Assembly: GCF_003056355.1 (NCBI RefSeq)
Contig: NZ_PYVW01000002.1
Span: forward strand, 456,614 to 520,613
Direction: 5' to 3'
Length of the DNA: 64,000 nucleotides
Source of the DNA: Devosia naphthalenivorans
Lineage (GTDB): Bacteria; Pseudomonadota; Alphaproteobacteria; Rhizobiales; Devosiaceae
The first letter of the stretch is position 1. Every line of letters starts with the position of its first letter. Shown here in pieces: positions 8,874-18,445 of this stretch. The notes under the pieces are model-generated. The model saw only the letters and a list, made by a program, of their open reading frames with translations. It had not been told where the DNA came from and ran no database searches. Made by a program: the position numbers and the translations under genes.

Positions 8874-10061
8874 TCAATAGGGGTCGATTGCGTCGCGCAG
8901 GCCATCGCCCAGCGCATTGAACGCAAAGACGGTGATCAGCACGAAGACAACGGGGGACAGGATCCACGGATAGGAGCCGATCACCGAAAAAGTGCCGGTA
9001 TCCTGCAGCATCAGGCCCCAGGAGATCAGCGGCGGCTTCACGGCAAAGCCGAGGAAGCCGAGGAAGCTTTCGAGCAGCACCACGCTCGGGATGGCCAGGG
9101 TGACGGCCACGATGATGTGGCTGAGCACGTTGGGCAGGATGTGGCGGGTGATGATGCGGCTATCGGTGGCGCCCACGGCGATGGCGGCGCGCACATAATC
9201 GATGCGGGCCAGCGACAGCGTCTTGGAACGCACCTCGCGGCTCAATTGCGCCCAGCCCAGCACCGCCATCACGAAAATGACGAAGGTGAGGAAGACGTTG
9301 GAGGGCGCCGTTACCGGGATCAGCGAGGTGAGCGCGAGATAAAGCGGCAGTTGCGGGAAGGCGAGGACGAAATCGACGAACCGCTGCACCCAGCTATCGA
9401 AGCGACCCCCGATATAGCCCGAGGTGATGCCCACCAGCGTGCCGACGATGGTGGTGAGGGTCACGACGGCCAACGCGATCATCAGCGAGATGCGCGAGCC
9501 GATGATGCCGCGCGAAAGAATATCGCGGCCGAATTTGTCGGTCCCCAGCAATTGGATCGGCCGCCCATCGGTGGAGCCGAAGAAGTGGATATTGGACGGA
9601 ATGAACCAGAAGAATTTATAGGCGTGGCCTCTAACGAAGAAGCCGGTTGGCGTCGGGTTGTCCTTGATCAGGCCGGTCAGGGGCTGGAAAGTGATGGGGT
9701 CGAACTCACCCGTGTCCCCGATGGGGTAGACATAGGGGATAAGGCTGAAATTGCCGTCGGGATCCTCGAAGGCGATAACGTCGGGTGGCGCAAACGGCAG
9801 GTTCGCCTGCTTGGGGTCCATCGGCGCGAAGAAATCGGCAAAGATCGAGATCACCAGCATGAGGACGACCAGGATCAGCCCGATCATGCCCATGGGCGAG
9901 CGCTTGAAGCGGCGCCATACCAGGGTAGCATAGCCTTCGTTGCCGGAGCCGTAGCGGGACGCGGCGGGTGCGTTGTCCGCTTCCTGGGCCGGAGTGGGGG
10001 CTGGGCCGCCGCCGGCATCGGTGGGCAGGGGAATGGAGGGGCGGGACTCGATATCGGTCAT
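8874..10061 (-). CDS. agpC: Peptide-class ABC permease (DppC type) of the alpha-galactoside importer
   Basis: This 395-residue inner-membrane permease has a long proline-rich cytoplasmic N-terminus (1-45), one membrane helix at about 57-76, and a large periplasmic insert at about 77-165. The five-helix BPD_transp_1 core follows. The coupling (EAA) loop reads YVRAAIAVGATDSRIITRHI, typical for contact with the ATPase. The LLGTDKFGRDILSR motif before the core is characteristic of DppC/OppC. The start ATG at 10061 has a strong GGAGGAGG site and overlaps the agpB stop by four bases. Confidence 0.9.
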   Translation of the reverse strand: MTDIESRPSIPLPTDAGGGPAPTPAQEADNAPAASRYGSGNEGYATLVWRRFKRSPMGMIGLILVVLMLVISIFADFFAPMDPKQANLPFAPPDVIAFEDPDGNFSLIPYVYPIGDTGEFDPITFQPLTGLIKDNPTPTGFFVRGHAYKFFWFIPSNIHFFGSTDGRPIQLLGTDKFGRDILSRGIIGSRISLMIALAVVTLTTIVGTLVGITSGYIGGRFDSWVQRFVDFVLAFPQLPLYLALTSLIPVTAPSNVFLTFVIFVMAVLGWAQLSREVRSKTLSLARIDYVRAAIAVGATDSRIITRHILPNVLSHIIVAVTLAIPSVVLLESFLGFLGFAVKPPLISWGLMLQDTGTFSVIGSYPWILSPVVFVLITVFAFNALGDGLRDAIDPY

Positions 10062-11068
10062 TCGTTGCCTCCTCCCAGGCGCACCCGGGGATCAAGCGCC
10101 ACCAGCAGGATGTCGGAAATGATGTTGCCGATGATCAGCGTGGCGGCGAGGACCAGCATGAAGGTTGCGGTGACGTACACGTCGCCCACACCCATGGAGC
10201 CCACGATGGCAGGGCCGACGGTGGCAAGGCCGAAGACGATGGCGACTTCGATTTCGCCAGTCAGCATATAGGGCAGCACCACGCCCTGGTAGGCGACGAG
10301 CGGATGGAGCGCGTTGGGCACGGCGTGCTTCATGATCACGGCGCCTTCGGGCAGGCCCTTGGCTCGCGCTGTCTCGATATATTGGGAATTGAGCACGTCG
10401 AGCAGATTGGCCCGCATGACGCGCATATTGTAGGCGAGGCCGCCGAACGTGGCGATGAAGATTACCGGCCAGATGTGGGTCATCAGGTTGACGAACTTGT
10501 CCCAGCTCCAGGGCGCGCCCCCATAGCGGGCGGAGAAGAACATGCCCACTTCCGAAACGTTCATGCGGAAGACCAGGACATAGAGGATGACGATCGCGAG
10601 GAGAAAACGCGGGATGGTCATGCCCAGGAAGGAAATGATCCCCAGGCCCGTGTCGATCCAGGAATACTGGCGGGTCGCCGCGACGATGCCCAGGCCAATG
10701 CCGAGCAGGGATGCCAGCAGGTGGCAGACCAGCGCCAAGGCGATGGTTGCGGGCAGGCGCTCGGCGACGACCTGGCCGACTTCCTTGTTGTAGTAGAAGG
10801 AATGGCCGAAATCGAAGCGGGTGACGATGCCGGTGATCCAGCGGAAATACTGCACGATCATCGGATCGTTGAGGCCATTGGCTTGGCGATAGAGCTCGGC
10901 CTGAATCTCGGCCTGCTCGGGAGTGGCGCCGCCCTGGTTCACGGCCATCGCCCGGATGTAGTCGCCATAATCGCCGGGAGGCGCCTGGATGATTGCGAAG
11001 GTCACGATGCTGAGCAGAAACAGCAGCGGGATCGCGCCCAGTATGCGCATGGTCAGAAATCGAAGCAT
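10058..11068 (-). CDS. agpB: Peptide-class ABC permease (DppB type) of the alpha-galactoside importer
   Basis: This 336-residue permease starts MLRFLTMRILGAIPLLFLLS, with the first helix at the very N-terminus as in DppB/OppB. The periplasmic loop contains the NDPMIVQYFRWI segment near residue 80. The coupling loop reads YIETARAKGLPEGAVIMKHA. The ATG at 11068 is preceded by TGGAGG; the longer reading to 11101 runs into the intergenic repeat. It pairs with AgpC to form the transmembrane channel. The separation from agpA is 167 bases and holds palindrome C1, which could uncouple binding-protein and permease levels. Confidence 0.9.
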   Translation of the reverse strand: MLRFLTMRILGAIPLLFLLSIVTFAIIQAPPGDYGDYIRAMAVNQGGATPEQAEIQAELYRQANGLNDPMIVQYFRWITGIVTRFDFGHSFYYNKEVGQVVAERLPATIALALVCHLLASLLGIGLGIVAATRQYSWIDTGLGIISFLGMTIPRFLLAIVILYVLVFRMNVSEVGMFFSARYGGAPWSWDKFVNLMTHIWPVIFIATFGGLAYNMRVMRANLLDVLNSQYIETARAKGLPEGAVIMKHAVPNALHPLVAYQGVVLPYMLTGEIEVAIVFGLATVGPAIVGSMGVGDVYVTATFMLVLAATLIIGNIISDILLVALDPRVRLGGGNE

Positions 11069-11110
11069 GTGGCCTCCAGATAGGGCGGGATCGCTTCGCA
11101 ATCACCGGAC

Positions 11111-11223
11111 GGTACCTCCCCCTTGACGGGGGAGGCTAGGAGGGGGTGCGAGAGCCCGCATATATGGGCCAACCAACCCCCACCCCTTGATCCCTCCCCG
11201 CAAGGGGGAGGGTGTCGACTGCG
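11111..11223. repeat. Palindromic repeat family C, copy 1, inside the agp operon
   Basis: A GGTACCTCCCCCTTGACGGG arm is followed by further CCTCCC / GGGAGG pairings and a CCCGCATATATGGGC hairpin, and the element closes with CCCGCAAGGGGGAGGG. The same element, in the same orientation, is at 20324-20435. Both lie between genes transcribed on the minus strand. Confidence 0.85.
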
Positions 11224-11235
11224 ACATTAGCTAAA

Positions 11236-13323
11236 TCAAACCGGACCGGCGCCGCCGGGCTCGCCCGGCAGGGTTTCGGGGTGCAGTTCGTAGTCGCCCT
11301 GCTTGTCTTCAGGAACGAACAGGCGTTCACGCATGACGCTGTCTTCAGCCCAGTTGAACTGGAAGATCGGGGCGCCCGCCGGAATATTGGCGAAACGCTT
11401 GTTGATGATCAGCGCACCTGGGTACTGGGTCAGCCCGACCGAGTAGACGTTCTCGGTGAAGAGCTTCTGGTACTGCTTCATCAGTTCGGCACGTTCGGTG
11501 GTGTCGCTGGAGGCGATGAACTTGTTCACCACGTCCACCAGTTCCTGCTCGAAGGGGAGCAGGTCCACCGTGCCGTCCGTTCCCGCCTTGTGGAACGTGT
11601 GGGTGCGTGGGCCGACGGGGGCGAGGGTGGTCGTGCCCTGGACAACGGAGACCATTTCGGCGCCCTGGCGTTCCACACCCCAGTCGAACTGGCCGGACTG
11701 GGCCATGTCGTCGCGGGCCGTGCCCGTCTGGAAGTTCGCGATGACGCGGATGCCGAGCGGCTCCATCATCGCGATCACGCCTTCGGCAAGGTTGGTATCG
11801 GTGCCGTAGTCGGTGTTGGCGAGCAGGGTAATTTCGACGTCCGCGCCACCAGCCTTGTCGGCCGGGAAGTTGCGGATGCCGTTGCCGTCCGTATCAGTCA
11901 GCCCCAGGCCATCGAGCAACGCGTTGGCCGCTTCTAAATTATAGGGATAATAGACGGTGGACGCCTTGTCGTAATAGGTCGTGCCGGCATAGAGGCCACC
12001 GGGATAGATGGCGGTGAACGGACCACGCACCAGAGAGTCGCCCAGGCGCTGGCGATCAACGGCGATCGAGACGGCCTTGCGGAAGTCCAGCTCGCGATTG
12101 AGTTCGCGGACGGCCTGGCCGCGGGCATCGGGCTCACCCCAGCCATTGGCCGAGAGGTTCATGCGCAGGGCATAGCCGATGGTGCGGGCACCGAACTGCA
12201 GGCGGGCGGGAGCGCTGTCCTCGGCGGAACGCTTGAGCGATTCCACGAAGCTTTCGGCCTGTTCGAGGTTGGCGAAATCGCCTGAACCGGCAACAGCCTG
12301 AACGTCGCGGTCCGCCCAGGTCGAGAGGCGATAGTGCATCTCGTTGAGGTAGGGGAGCTGGTTGCCGTTCTCGTCGACCTTCCAGTAGTAGGGGTTGCGG
12401 CGCATGACGATGATGTCGTCAGCCCGATATTCCACCGGCACCCAGGCGCCCATCACGGGCATGTTCATGAATTCGGGCGGGAAGGCGTTCTTGTATTCCT
12501 GGTAGGTATTGTCCGGATTGTACTTGGGATGCTGGGGCTTGAGAATGTGGCTCGGGCCCGGGCAGAAGGAGTCATAGGCCATCGCGTAGAGATATTGCGT
12601 CGGCCGGACTTCTTCGAAGGTCCACTTGACGGTGTACTCGTCGATTGCCTCGAGCGTCGTGCCGACGCCGAAACGTTCAGGCGTTCCGGTGCCCGAAGGC
12701 ACGGCGCTGACATTGGGGTCGTTGACGTTGTCTTCCCAATAAAACATCAGGTCTTCGGAATCGAAGGGGTCGCCGTCGGACCATTTTGCGCCTTCGATCA
12801 GGTGCATGGTCAGCTCGTGGCCGTCCTCGGACCATTCCCAGCTCTTGGCCAGGTTCGGCAGGGGCTCAAGCTCCTCAGCCTTGATCTGGAACAGGGGGCC
12901 GTTCCGCGTCAAACATTCTGAAAGGCCGATATCGATGCCACCCCAACCCTGGGACTGGCCACCGATATAGTTCCAGCCTTCGGGCCGGCCGCCGATGACG
13001 TGGCGCATGGTGTCGCCATAGACGCCGATGCCGTCAGGCATGTTGCCGGTCTTGAAAACCAGCGGCTCCTTGGGCAGGCGCTCGGCGACGGGCGGCAAAG
13101 TGCCGGCCTCGACATATTTCGAGGTTACCCAATCGGGTTCATGGTATTCTGGAAGCGCCTTGAATTCGAGCATGTCGCCGACGCTCACGAATACCGGTTC
13201 GCTCTGGGCGGCGAACTCCGGCGGATCCGGAAGCTCACCGGTCAATTCCTGGGCCGAAATCGCCATAAGCGAAACGCCCAGCATCAAGCCTGCCCCGCCA
13301 AGGGCAAATGCGTGCTTTTTCAT
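11236..13323 (-). CDS. agpA: Periplasmic alpha-galactoside-binding protein (SBP family 5)
   Basis: This is a 695-residue solute-binding protein of the oligopeptide-binding class (SBP_bac_5), with signal peptide MKKHAFALGGAGLMLGVSLM and a cleavage site near SAQ. The family segment LAKSWEWSEDGHELTMHLIE lies near residues 153-172, followed by WSDGDPFDSEDLMFYWE. The length exceeds DppA (about 535) but is usual for the AgpA-like branch. The start is the ATG at 13323 with GGGAGG upstream. It heads the operon agpA-B-C-D-melA and is divergent from the MelR-like regulator, with the inverted repeat 13434-13458 between them. It would capture melibiose/raffinose-type sugars; a peptide substrate remains possible. 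Confidence 0.85.
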   Translation of the reverse strand: MKKHAFALGGAGLMLGVSLMAISAQELTGELPDPPEFAAQSEPVFVSVGDMLEFKALPEYHEPDWVTSKYVEAGTLPPVAERLPKEPLVFKTGNMPDGIGVYGDTMRHVIGGRPEGWNYIGGQSQGWGGIDIGLSECLTRNGPLFQIKAEELEPLPNLAKSWEWSEDGHELTMHLIEGAKWSDGDPFDSEDLMFYWEDNVNDPNVSAVPSGTGTPERFGVGTTLEAIDEYTVKWTFEEVRPTQYLYAMAYDSFCPGPSHILKPQHPKYNPDNTYQEYKNAFPPEFMNMPVMGAWVPVEYRADDIIVMRRNPYYWKVDENGNQLPYLNEMHYRLSTWADRDVQAVAGSGDFANLEQAESFVESLKRSAEDSAPARLQFGARTIGYALRMNLSANGWGEPDARGQAVRELNRELDFRKAVSIAVDRQRLGDSLVRGPFTAIYPGGLYAGTTYYDKASTVYYPYNLEAANALLDGLGLTDTDGNGIRNFPADKAGGADVEITLLANTDYGTDTNLAEGVIAMMEPLGIRVIANFQTGTARDDMAQSGQFDWGVERQGAEMVSVVQGTTTLAPVGPRTHTFHKAGTDGTVDLLPFEQELVDVVNKFIASSDTTERAELMKQYQKLFTENVYSVGLTQYPGALIINKRFANIPAGAPIFQFNWAEDSVMRERLFVPEDKQGDYELHPETLPGEPGGAGPV

Positions 13324-13433
13324 AAAACCTCCCATTAGCAACAGGACGGCTGGCCGCCGCAGGCCGGACGTGCTTCCGGCCTCGCTCTGTGCTGACAGGA
13401 GCAAATGGTACGCCTTGCCATCGGTGAAGCAAT

Positions 13434-13458
13434 CCGGAATGATAGAGACTTATTCCGG
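13434..13458. promoter_or_regulatory. Inverted repeat CCGGAAT-N11-ATTCCGG between agpA and the melR-like gene
   Basis: CCGGAAT at 13434-13440 and ATTCCGG at 13452-13458 are perfect inverted copies with an 11-bp spacer, in the 160-base gap between two divergent genes. It is a candidate operator for both directions. Confidence 0.5.
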
Positions 13459-13483
13459 TTTTCTAAGATTATAACGGATAAGT

Positions 13484-14407
13484 ATGATTGATGAGAAGCC
13501 CGTGGCAGGGCGATCCAGACGCGGCAGTCCACCCAAGCCCACGCCAAGGCCGGACCGGAGCTTCTACTCCTCCGGCAAGGCGTTCGGGCGGTTCGGCATC
13601 CGCTCGTTTCCGCCCCAGATCATGCCGGAACCGCACAGCCACGGTCATATCGAATTCAACTGGTTGACCCGTGGCAGGATGGACTACCAGTTCGACGGCG
13701 GCCCCTGCAGCATCGGTCAGGAGCGGCTGGTGGCCTTCTGGGCCGGCATTCCACACCAGACAATCGGCCTCGATGGTGCCGACGAGGCCAGGCAGATCAA
13801 CATCTACCTGCCCATGGATGCGTTTCTCGAAATGCCGCAACTGGGGCGCCTCACCGAAACGCTGATGGGAGGCGGGGTGATCCAGCTCAGCCCCGATTGC
13901 ATCGGGCTGGAAACGCTGGAGCGTTGGCACCAGGATTATCGCAGCGGCAATTCGCTGCGGACCGATATCGTGCGCACCGAGATTGGCACCATGTTCCGGC
14001 GGGCGGCGATCACCGGATGGGATTTGCTGCTGCCGGCCTGGGTGGAAGAGGGGACGGGAACGCGCACCCGCACGGGTTCGCCGGTGCGCTATGTGGTGCG
14101 CATGGTGCGCCATATCGTGGAGAACATCGCCGATCCGCTCAGCGCCGAAAGCATCGCCGAAGTGGTGGGGCTGCATCCCAACTACGCCACCAACCTCTTC
14201 ACCAAGGTGATGCGCATATCGGTGCAGAAATTCGTGGTCCGCATGCGCTTGATCCGCGCCCGCTCACTGCTGTTCGACGGCAGCCTTTCCATCGCCAACG
14301 TGGCGTTTCAATCGGGGTTCGTGAGCCAGACGCAGTTCTACGAGCACTTTCGCAAGGCATATGGGATGACGCCGAGCCAAATGCGCAAGGATACGATAGA
14401 GGGGTGA
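13484..14407 (+). CDS. melR: AraC-family regulator of the MelR type
   Basis: This 307-residue regulator resembles Escherichia coli MelR. The N-terminal sensor carries the pattern IMPEPHSHGHIEFN at about residues 46-59 and FWAGIPHQT near 85-94, both with close counterparts in MelR. The C-terminal domain has two helix-turn-helix motifs: SIAEVVGLHPNYATNLFTKV and IANVAFQSGFVSQTQFYEHF. MelR activates melibiose genes on binding the sugar. The gene is divergent from agpA and is the likely activator of agpA-B-C-D-melA; its own promoter lies in the same gap. The ATG at 13484 is the only good start. In S. meliloti the corresponding position is taken by agpT, another AraC protein. Confidence 0.75.
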   Translation: MIDEKPVAGRSRRGSPPKPTPRPDRSFYSSGKAFGRFGIRSFPPQIMPEPHSHGHIEFNWLTRGRMDYQFDGGPCSIGQERLVAFWAGIPHQTIGLDGADEARQINIYLPMDAFLEMPQLGRLTETLMGGGVIQLSPDCIGLETLERWHQDYRSGNSLRTDIVRTEIGTMFRRAAITGWDLLLPAWVEEGTGTRTRTGSPVRYVVRMVRHIVENIADPLSAESIAEVVGLHPNYATNLFTKVMRISVQKFVVRMRLIRARSLLFDGSLSIANVAFQSGFVSQTQFYEHFRKAYGMTPSQMRKDTIEG

Positions 14408-14443
14408 GGGGTGTTGTCGGGGCACAGGGCTTCCGAAACCACG

Positions 14444-14473
14444 GTGTCATCCCGGCCTTGAGCCGGGATCCAT
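14444..14473. repeat. Palindrome family E, copy 2
   Basis: GTGTCATCCCGGCCTTGAGC continues to CGGGATCC; the CCCGGC / GCCGGG stem is the reverse complement of the copy at 5361-5387. It lies 40 bases after the melR-like stop codon. Confidence 0.75.
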
Positions 14474-14546
14474 CTTGAGATGTTGGACTGGTCGGTAGGC
14501 GCTCTATCCACCTAAAACTTGTCGCAGTGGATAGGATTGACGCAGT

Positions 14547-14638
14547 AGACCTCATCCTGAGCCTGTCGAAGGACGAGGTCGTGGCACGCACCCTCCACTC
14601 GCTCGACCTCGTGGTTCGACAGGCTCACCATGAGGTCT
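14547..14638. repeat. Intergenic palindrome, family D copy 2
   Basis: The arms AGACCTCATCCTGAGCCTG and CAGGCTCACCATGAGGTCT, with a further CGAGGTCG pairing, match the copy at 2069-2163. It separates the convergent melR-like gene and ychF. Confidence 0.8.
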
Positions 14639-14649
14639 AATGGACTGGT

Positions 14650-15747
14650 TCAGGTATTAAACCTGAACAGCATCACGTCACCGTCCTTAACCACGTATTC
14701 CTTGCCTTCGTCGCGGGCCTTGCCGGCTTCCTTGGCGGGGACTTCGCCGCCCAATGTTACGAAATCCTCGAACCCAATCGTCTGGGCGCGGATGAAGCCG
14801 CGCTCGAAATCGGAGTGGATGACGCCAGCGGCGGCGGGAGCCTTGTCGCCCTTGTGGATGGTCCAGGCGCGGGTTTCCTTGGGGCCGACGGTGAAATAGG
14901 TCTGCAGGCCCAGAAGGTCATAGGCTTCGCGGATCAGCCGGTTCAGGCCGGGCTCGTGCAGGCCAAGCGATTCCAGGTATTCAGCCTGTTCCTCGTCGGG
15001 CAATTGGGCCAGCTGGCTCTCGATTTCGGCCGAGATGATGACGACGCCGGCGCCATTGGCATGGGCGTAGTCTTCGACGGCCTTGCTCATGGCATTGCCG
15101 TTTTCGGCCGAGCCTTCGTCCACGTTGCAGACATAGAGCACGGGCTTGCTGGTCAGCAGCTGCAGTTCCCCGAAGGCTTTTTCTTCTTCGGCGGAGCGTT
15201 CGACGAACCGGGCGGACTTGCCTTCGCGCAGCAGCACCAGGGCGCGGTCGATCAGGTCGAGCGTGATCTTGGCGTCCTTGTCGTTGCCCTTGGCCTTTTT
15301 CTCGACGCCGGTGCGGCGCTTTTCGAGGCTTTCGAGATCGGCCAGCATCAGTTCGGTCTCGACGACTTCGGCGTCGGCGAGCGGATCAACCTTGTTGGCG
15401 ACGTGGATGATGTTGCCGTCTTCAAAGCAGCGCAGCACATAGGCGATGGCGTCGCATTCGCGGATATTGGCGAGGAACTGGTTGCCCAGGCCTTCGCCCT
15501 TGGAGGCGCCCTTCACGAGGCCCGCGATATCCACGAAGCTCATGCGGGCGGGCAGTACGTTCACGGACTTGCCGATGGTGGCGAGCTTTTGCAGGCGCTC
15601 GTCCGGCACTGGCACGTCGCCCACATTGGGCTCGATGGTGCAGAACGGGAAATTGGCGGCGGCTGCGGCGGCGGTGCGTGTCAGCGCGTTGAAAAGGGTC
15701 GACTTGCCGACATTGGGCAAGCCGACAATGCCCATCTTGAAACCCAT
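14650..15747 (-). CDS. ychF: YchF/OLA1-type P-loop NTPase
   Basis: This 365-residue ATPase of the Obg-related YchF group binds the ribosome and acts in translation and stress control. G1 is GLPNVGKST at about residues 8-16, G3 is [10 protein letters not shown] near 70-79, and the G4 position reads NVDE. That form replaces the GTP-specific NKxD and gives the family its ATP preference. The C-terminal TGS domain ([19 protein letters not shown]) is complete. The start ATG at 15747 is preceded by GGAGC; the longer frame to 15837 has no similarity. It is the last gene of the prs-rplY-pth-ychF string on this strand. Confidence 0.95.
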   Translation of the reverse strand: MGFKMGIVGLPNVGKSTLFNALTRTAAAAAANFPFCTIEPNVGDVPVPDERLQKLATIGKSVNVLPARMSFVDIAGLVKGASKGEGLGNQFLANIRECDAIAYVLRCFEDGNIIHVANKVDPLADAEVVETELMLADLESLEKRRTGVEKKAKGNDKDAKITLDLIDRALVLLREGKSARFVERSAEEEKAFGELQLLTSKPVLYVCNVDEGSAENGNAMSKAVEDYAHANGAGVVIISAEIESQLAQLPDEEQAEYLESLGLHEPGLNRLIREAYDLLGLQTYFTVGPKETRAWTIHKGDKAPAAAGVIHSDFERGFIRAQTIGFEDFVTLGGEVPAKEAGKARDEGKEYVVKDGDVMLFRFNT

Positions 15748-15848
15748 GGGGATGCTCCGGAAACAGTTAGCCCCCAATTGGGTCGGATGGGCTGAGATGT
15801 CAATGCGAAGTGGCGCAACCGAGCCATCCAGAGGCAATCGAGGCGGGA

Positions 15849-16550
15849 TTACTCGCTCTTGAACAGCTTTTTGAGCATGTCGGCCATGGGGCCGCTGCCG
15901 GGCAGCTTCACTTCCGGCTTGGCGGGCCGCGCCTGGCGGATATGGCTCTGCGCCTTGGGTGCGGGCTTTTCCGCGGTGTCGTCGGCGGGCTTGAGCGTGA
16001 GGGCCAGCTTGTTCATGAAGCCAGCGTCATCGCCCTTGAGCAGCAGGGCCACATGCTTGCCGATGCCATCGAGCAGGGGGGTGAGCCAGCTCTGGTCGGC
16101 CTTGGCGAAATCGCCCAGCACGTGGGGCGTGACGAATTCCTTGCCGGGATGGCCGATGCCGAGCCGCACGCGCTTGTAGTCGAGGCCGATCTGCGGATCG
16201 ATGGAGCGCAGGCCGTTGTGCCCGCCATTGCCGCCGCCGACCTTGACCCGCACCTTGCCGGGCGCCAGGTCGAGCTCGTCATAAAAGACGATGATGTCGG
16301 ATGGCTCGATCTTGTAGAATTTCGCCACCTGCTGCACGCTGTCGCCGGAGCGGTTCATGAAGGTTTGCGGCTTGAGCAGCAGCACCTTTTCGCCCGCAAT
16401 GCTGCCTTCGGCCAGCAGGCCCGCATGCTTGGAGCGGAATTGGGTAATGCCATGCTCGCGCGCGATGGCATCGAGCGCCATGAAACCGATATTGTGGCGA
16501 TTGCCTTCATATTGGTTGCCCGGATTGCCCAGGCCGACAAGCAGCTTCAT
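15849..16550 (-). CDS. pth: Peptidyl-tRNA hydrolase
   Basis: The enzyme releases tRNA from stalled peptidyl-tRNA. It has 233 residues; about 40 C-terminal residues, rich in Lys, Pro and Ala, extend beyond the usual 190-residue core, as in other alphaproteobacteria. Catalytic His19 lies in GNRHNIGFM, with Asn9 in LGNPG, the Asn of FMNRSG near 66 and the Asp of YDELDL near 91. [13 protein letters not shown] near 104-116 carries the last conserved Asn. It lies between rplY and ychF in the usual order. The gap upstream carries the probable rplY terminator, so partial read-through is likely. Confidence 0.96.
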   Translation of the reverse strand: MKLLVGLGNPGNQYEGNRHNIGFMALDAIAREHGITQFRSKHAGLLAEGSIAGEKVLLLKPQTFMNRSGDSVQQVAKFYKIEPSDIIVFYDELDLAPGKVRVKVGGGNGGHNGLRSIDPQIGLDYKRVRLGIGHPGKEFVTPHVLGDFAKADQSWLTPLLDGIGKHVALLLKGDDAGFMNKLALTLKPADDTAEKPAPKAQSHIRQARPAKPEVKLPGSGPMADMLKKLFKSE

Positions 16551-16569
16551 TCACCCACTCCAAACGAAA

Positions 16570-16591
16570 GAGGCGACCCGGGGGCCGCCTC
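16570..16591 (-). terminator. Terminator after rplY
   Basis: On the minus strand an AGGCGG / CGCCT stem closes on CCCCCGGG and is followed by CTTTCGTTT. It lies 25-45 bases after the rplY stop and upstream of pth. Confidence 0.5.
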
Positions 16592-16616
16592 CAATTTTCA
16601 ACAAAGCCTGGCGCGA

Positions 16617-17243
16617 TTACTCGGCCTCGGCTTCGCCCTCGGCAGCTGCCTCGTCCTCGGTGCCAGCGGACTTCAGGGCCGATGGAGCAACGATGGTGGC
16701 AATGGTCACGTCTTCTTCGTGGCTGTGGTCGACGGCGCCGGCCGGCAGCTTGACGTTGGAGATGTGGATGGTGTCGCCGATATCAAGGCCCGTCAGGTCG
16801 ACGGTGACTTCCTCGGGGATATTGTCGGCAGCAACGGTCAGGTCCAGCGTGTGGTGCACGATGTTCAGCGTACCGCCGCGCTTCAGGCCGGGGCTTGCTT
16901 CTTCATTGATGAAGTTCACATGCACCTGGACGTTGATCTTGGAGCCCTTGCCGATGCGCAGGAAGTCGACATGCAGGGGGAAGTCCTTGACGGGGTCAAG
17001 CTGGTAATCGCGGGGGATCACGCGGTGCTTGGTGCCGTCCACATCGAGCTCGATGATGTGGCTCAGGAAACCGCCAGCATAGATGTGCTTGTAGGCATCC
17101 TTGTAAGCGAGCGCGATGGTGACGGGGGGCTTCTTGTCACCGTAGATAACTGCGGGAACGAGTCCCTGACGACGCATTTCGCGAGCGGCCCCCTTGCCAA
17201 CTCCGTCACGCGCCTGTGCCTTGAGCACCTTAGTTTCAGCCAT
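16617..17243 (-). CDS. rplY: Large-subunit ribosomal protein bL25 (CTC/TL5 form)
   Basis: This 208-residue protein binds 5S rRNA. The N-terminal L25 domain (about 1-95) begins [18 protein letters not shown] and contains [12 protein letters not shown]-terminal TL5 beta domain follows (about 100-190), as in the long general-stress CTC form. An acidic tail ([12 protein letters not shown]) closes the protein. The start is the ATG at 17243; the four residues read upstream lack support. It is followed by a terminator-like hairpin and then pth, the classic order in this class of bacteria. Confidence 0.95.
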   Translation of the reverse strand: MAETKVLKAQARDGVGKGAAREMRRQGLVPAVIYGDKKPPVTIALAYKDAYKHIYAGGFLSHIIELDVDGTKHRVIPRDYQLDPVKDFPLHVDFLRIGKGSKINVQVHVNFINEEASPGLKRGGTLNIVHHTLDLTVAADNIPEEVTVDLTGLDIGDTIHISNVKLPAGAVDHSHEEDVTIATIVAPSALKSAGTEDEAAAEGEAEAE

Positions 17244-17398
17244 GGAAAAATCCACTCTGGTTGGTGTATGGCGTCATCACAACGGCATACGCGCCCGTCC
17301 TCCAGGGGTGACGAGCGCTTCATGGCCGCGGCTATAGCTCAAAGGCGTGCGGGCGGCAAGGGATTCAGAGCAAACCTCATCCTGAGGGCCGTTGCCAA

Positions 17399-18331
17399 TC
17401 AGTCGAAAAGGCTCGAGACGCTCTGTTCGCTGGCGGTGCGGGCGATGGCTTCCCCGATCAGGGGCGCGATGGTGACGCGGCGGATATTGGCCGTTTCACG
17501 TTGCGCGTCGGTTTCCTCGATCGAATCGGTCACCACAAGCTCCTTGAGCTTGCTGGCGCCGACACGCGCGCAGGCGCCTTCGGAGAGCACGCCGTGGGTG
17601 ATATAGGCGGATACTTCCTTGGCGCCGGCATTGAGCAGGGCTTCGGCCGCGTTGATCAGCGTGCCGCCGCTGTCGACAATGTCGTCGATCAGCAGGCAGC
17701 TTTGCCCCGACACATCGCCGATGATGTTCATCACTTCGGAAACGCCGGCGCGTGGGCGGCGCTTGTCGACGATGGCGAGGTCGGCGCCGATGCGCTGGGC
17801 GATCGCGCGGGCACGGGCCACGCCGCCGACGTCGGGCGACACGATCATCAAATTCTTGGTGTCATAGTGCTCTTCGATGTCCCGGGTCATGACCGGTGCC
17901 GAATAGAGGTTGTCGGTCGGGATATCGAAGAAGCCCTGGATCTGGGCGGCATGCAGGTCCAGCGTAATGACGCGGTTGACGCCGGCGCCGGTAATCAGAT
18001 TGGCCACCAGCTTGGCCGAAATCGGGGTGCGGCCGGCGGCGCGGCGATCCTGGCGGGCATAGCCGAAATAGGGCAGCACGGCGGTGATCCGGCGGGCCGA
18101 TGAGCGGCGCAGCGCATCGGTCAGGATCAGCAGTTCCATCAGATTGTCGTTGGCCGGAAAGCTCGTCGACTGGAGAATGAACACGTCCTCGCCGCGCACA
18201 TTCTCATGGATTTCGACGTAGATTTCCTTGTCCGCGAAGCGCTTGACCGTACAGTCTGTGAGGGGGAGTTCCAAATAGCTGGTGATGGCTTGGGCAAGGG
18301 CGCGGTTGGAGTTACCGGTCACCAGCTTCAT
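17399..18331 (-). CDS. prs: Ribose-phosphate pyrophosphokinase (PRPP synthetase)
   Basis: The enzyme makes PRPP from ribose 5-phosphate and ATP for nucleotide, histidine and tryptophan synthesis. It has 310 residues, the usual class I length. Visible motifs are [20 protein letters not shown] at about 31-50, [10 protein letters not shown] near 93-102 with the catalytic-loop region after it, and the PRPP loop [13 protein letters not shown] near 215-227. The start ATG at 18331 gives MKLVTGNSN, as in relatives. It stands first in the prs-rplY-pth-ychF group, with 155 bases to rplY. Confidence 0.96.
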   Translation of the reverse strand: MKLVTGNSNRALAQAITSYLELPLTDCTVKRFADKEIYVEIHENVRGEDVFILQSTSFPANDNLMELLILTDALRRSSARRITAVLPYFGYARQDRRAAGRTPISAKLVANLITGAGVNRVITLDLHAAQIQGFFDIPTDNLYSAPVMTRDIEEHYDTKNLMIVSPDVGGVARARAIAQRIGADLAIVDKRRPRAGVSEVMNIIGDVSGQSCLLIDDIVDSGGTLINAAEALLNAGAKEVSAYITHGVLSEGACARVGASKLKELVVTDSIEETDAQRETANIRRVTIAPLIGEAIARTASEQSVSSLFD

Positions 18332-18445
18332 GGGAGCGATCCTGTCTCAACGGGCCGACAAGGGGTGGGCGGCCTCCAGTTTCGGGGGTTGTTTAGCGGG
18401 TGCGGCGGGGACTAGCAACGCAACAAACGTCGAAGGCTTAAAGAT

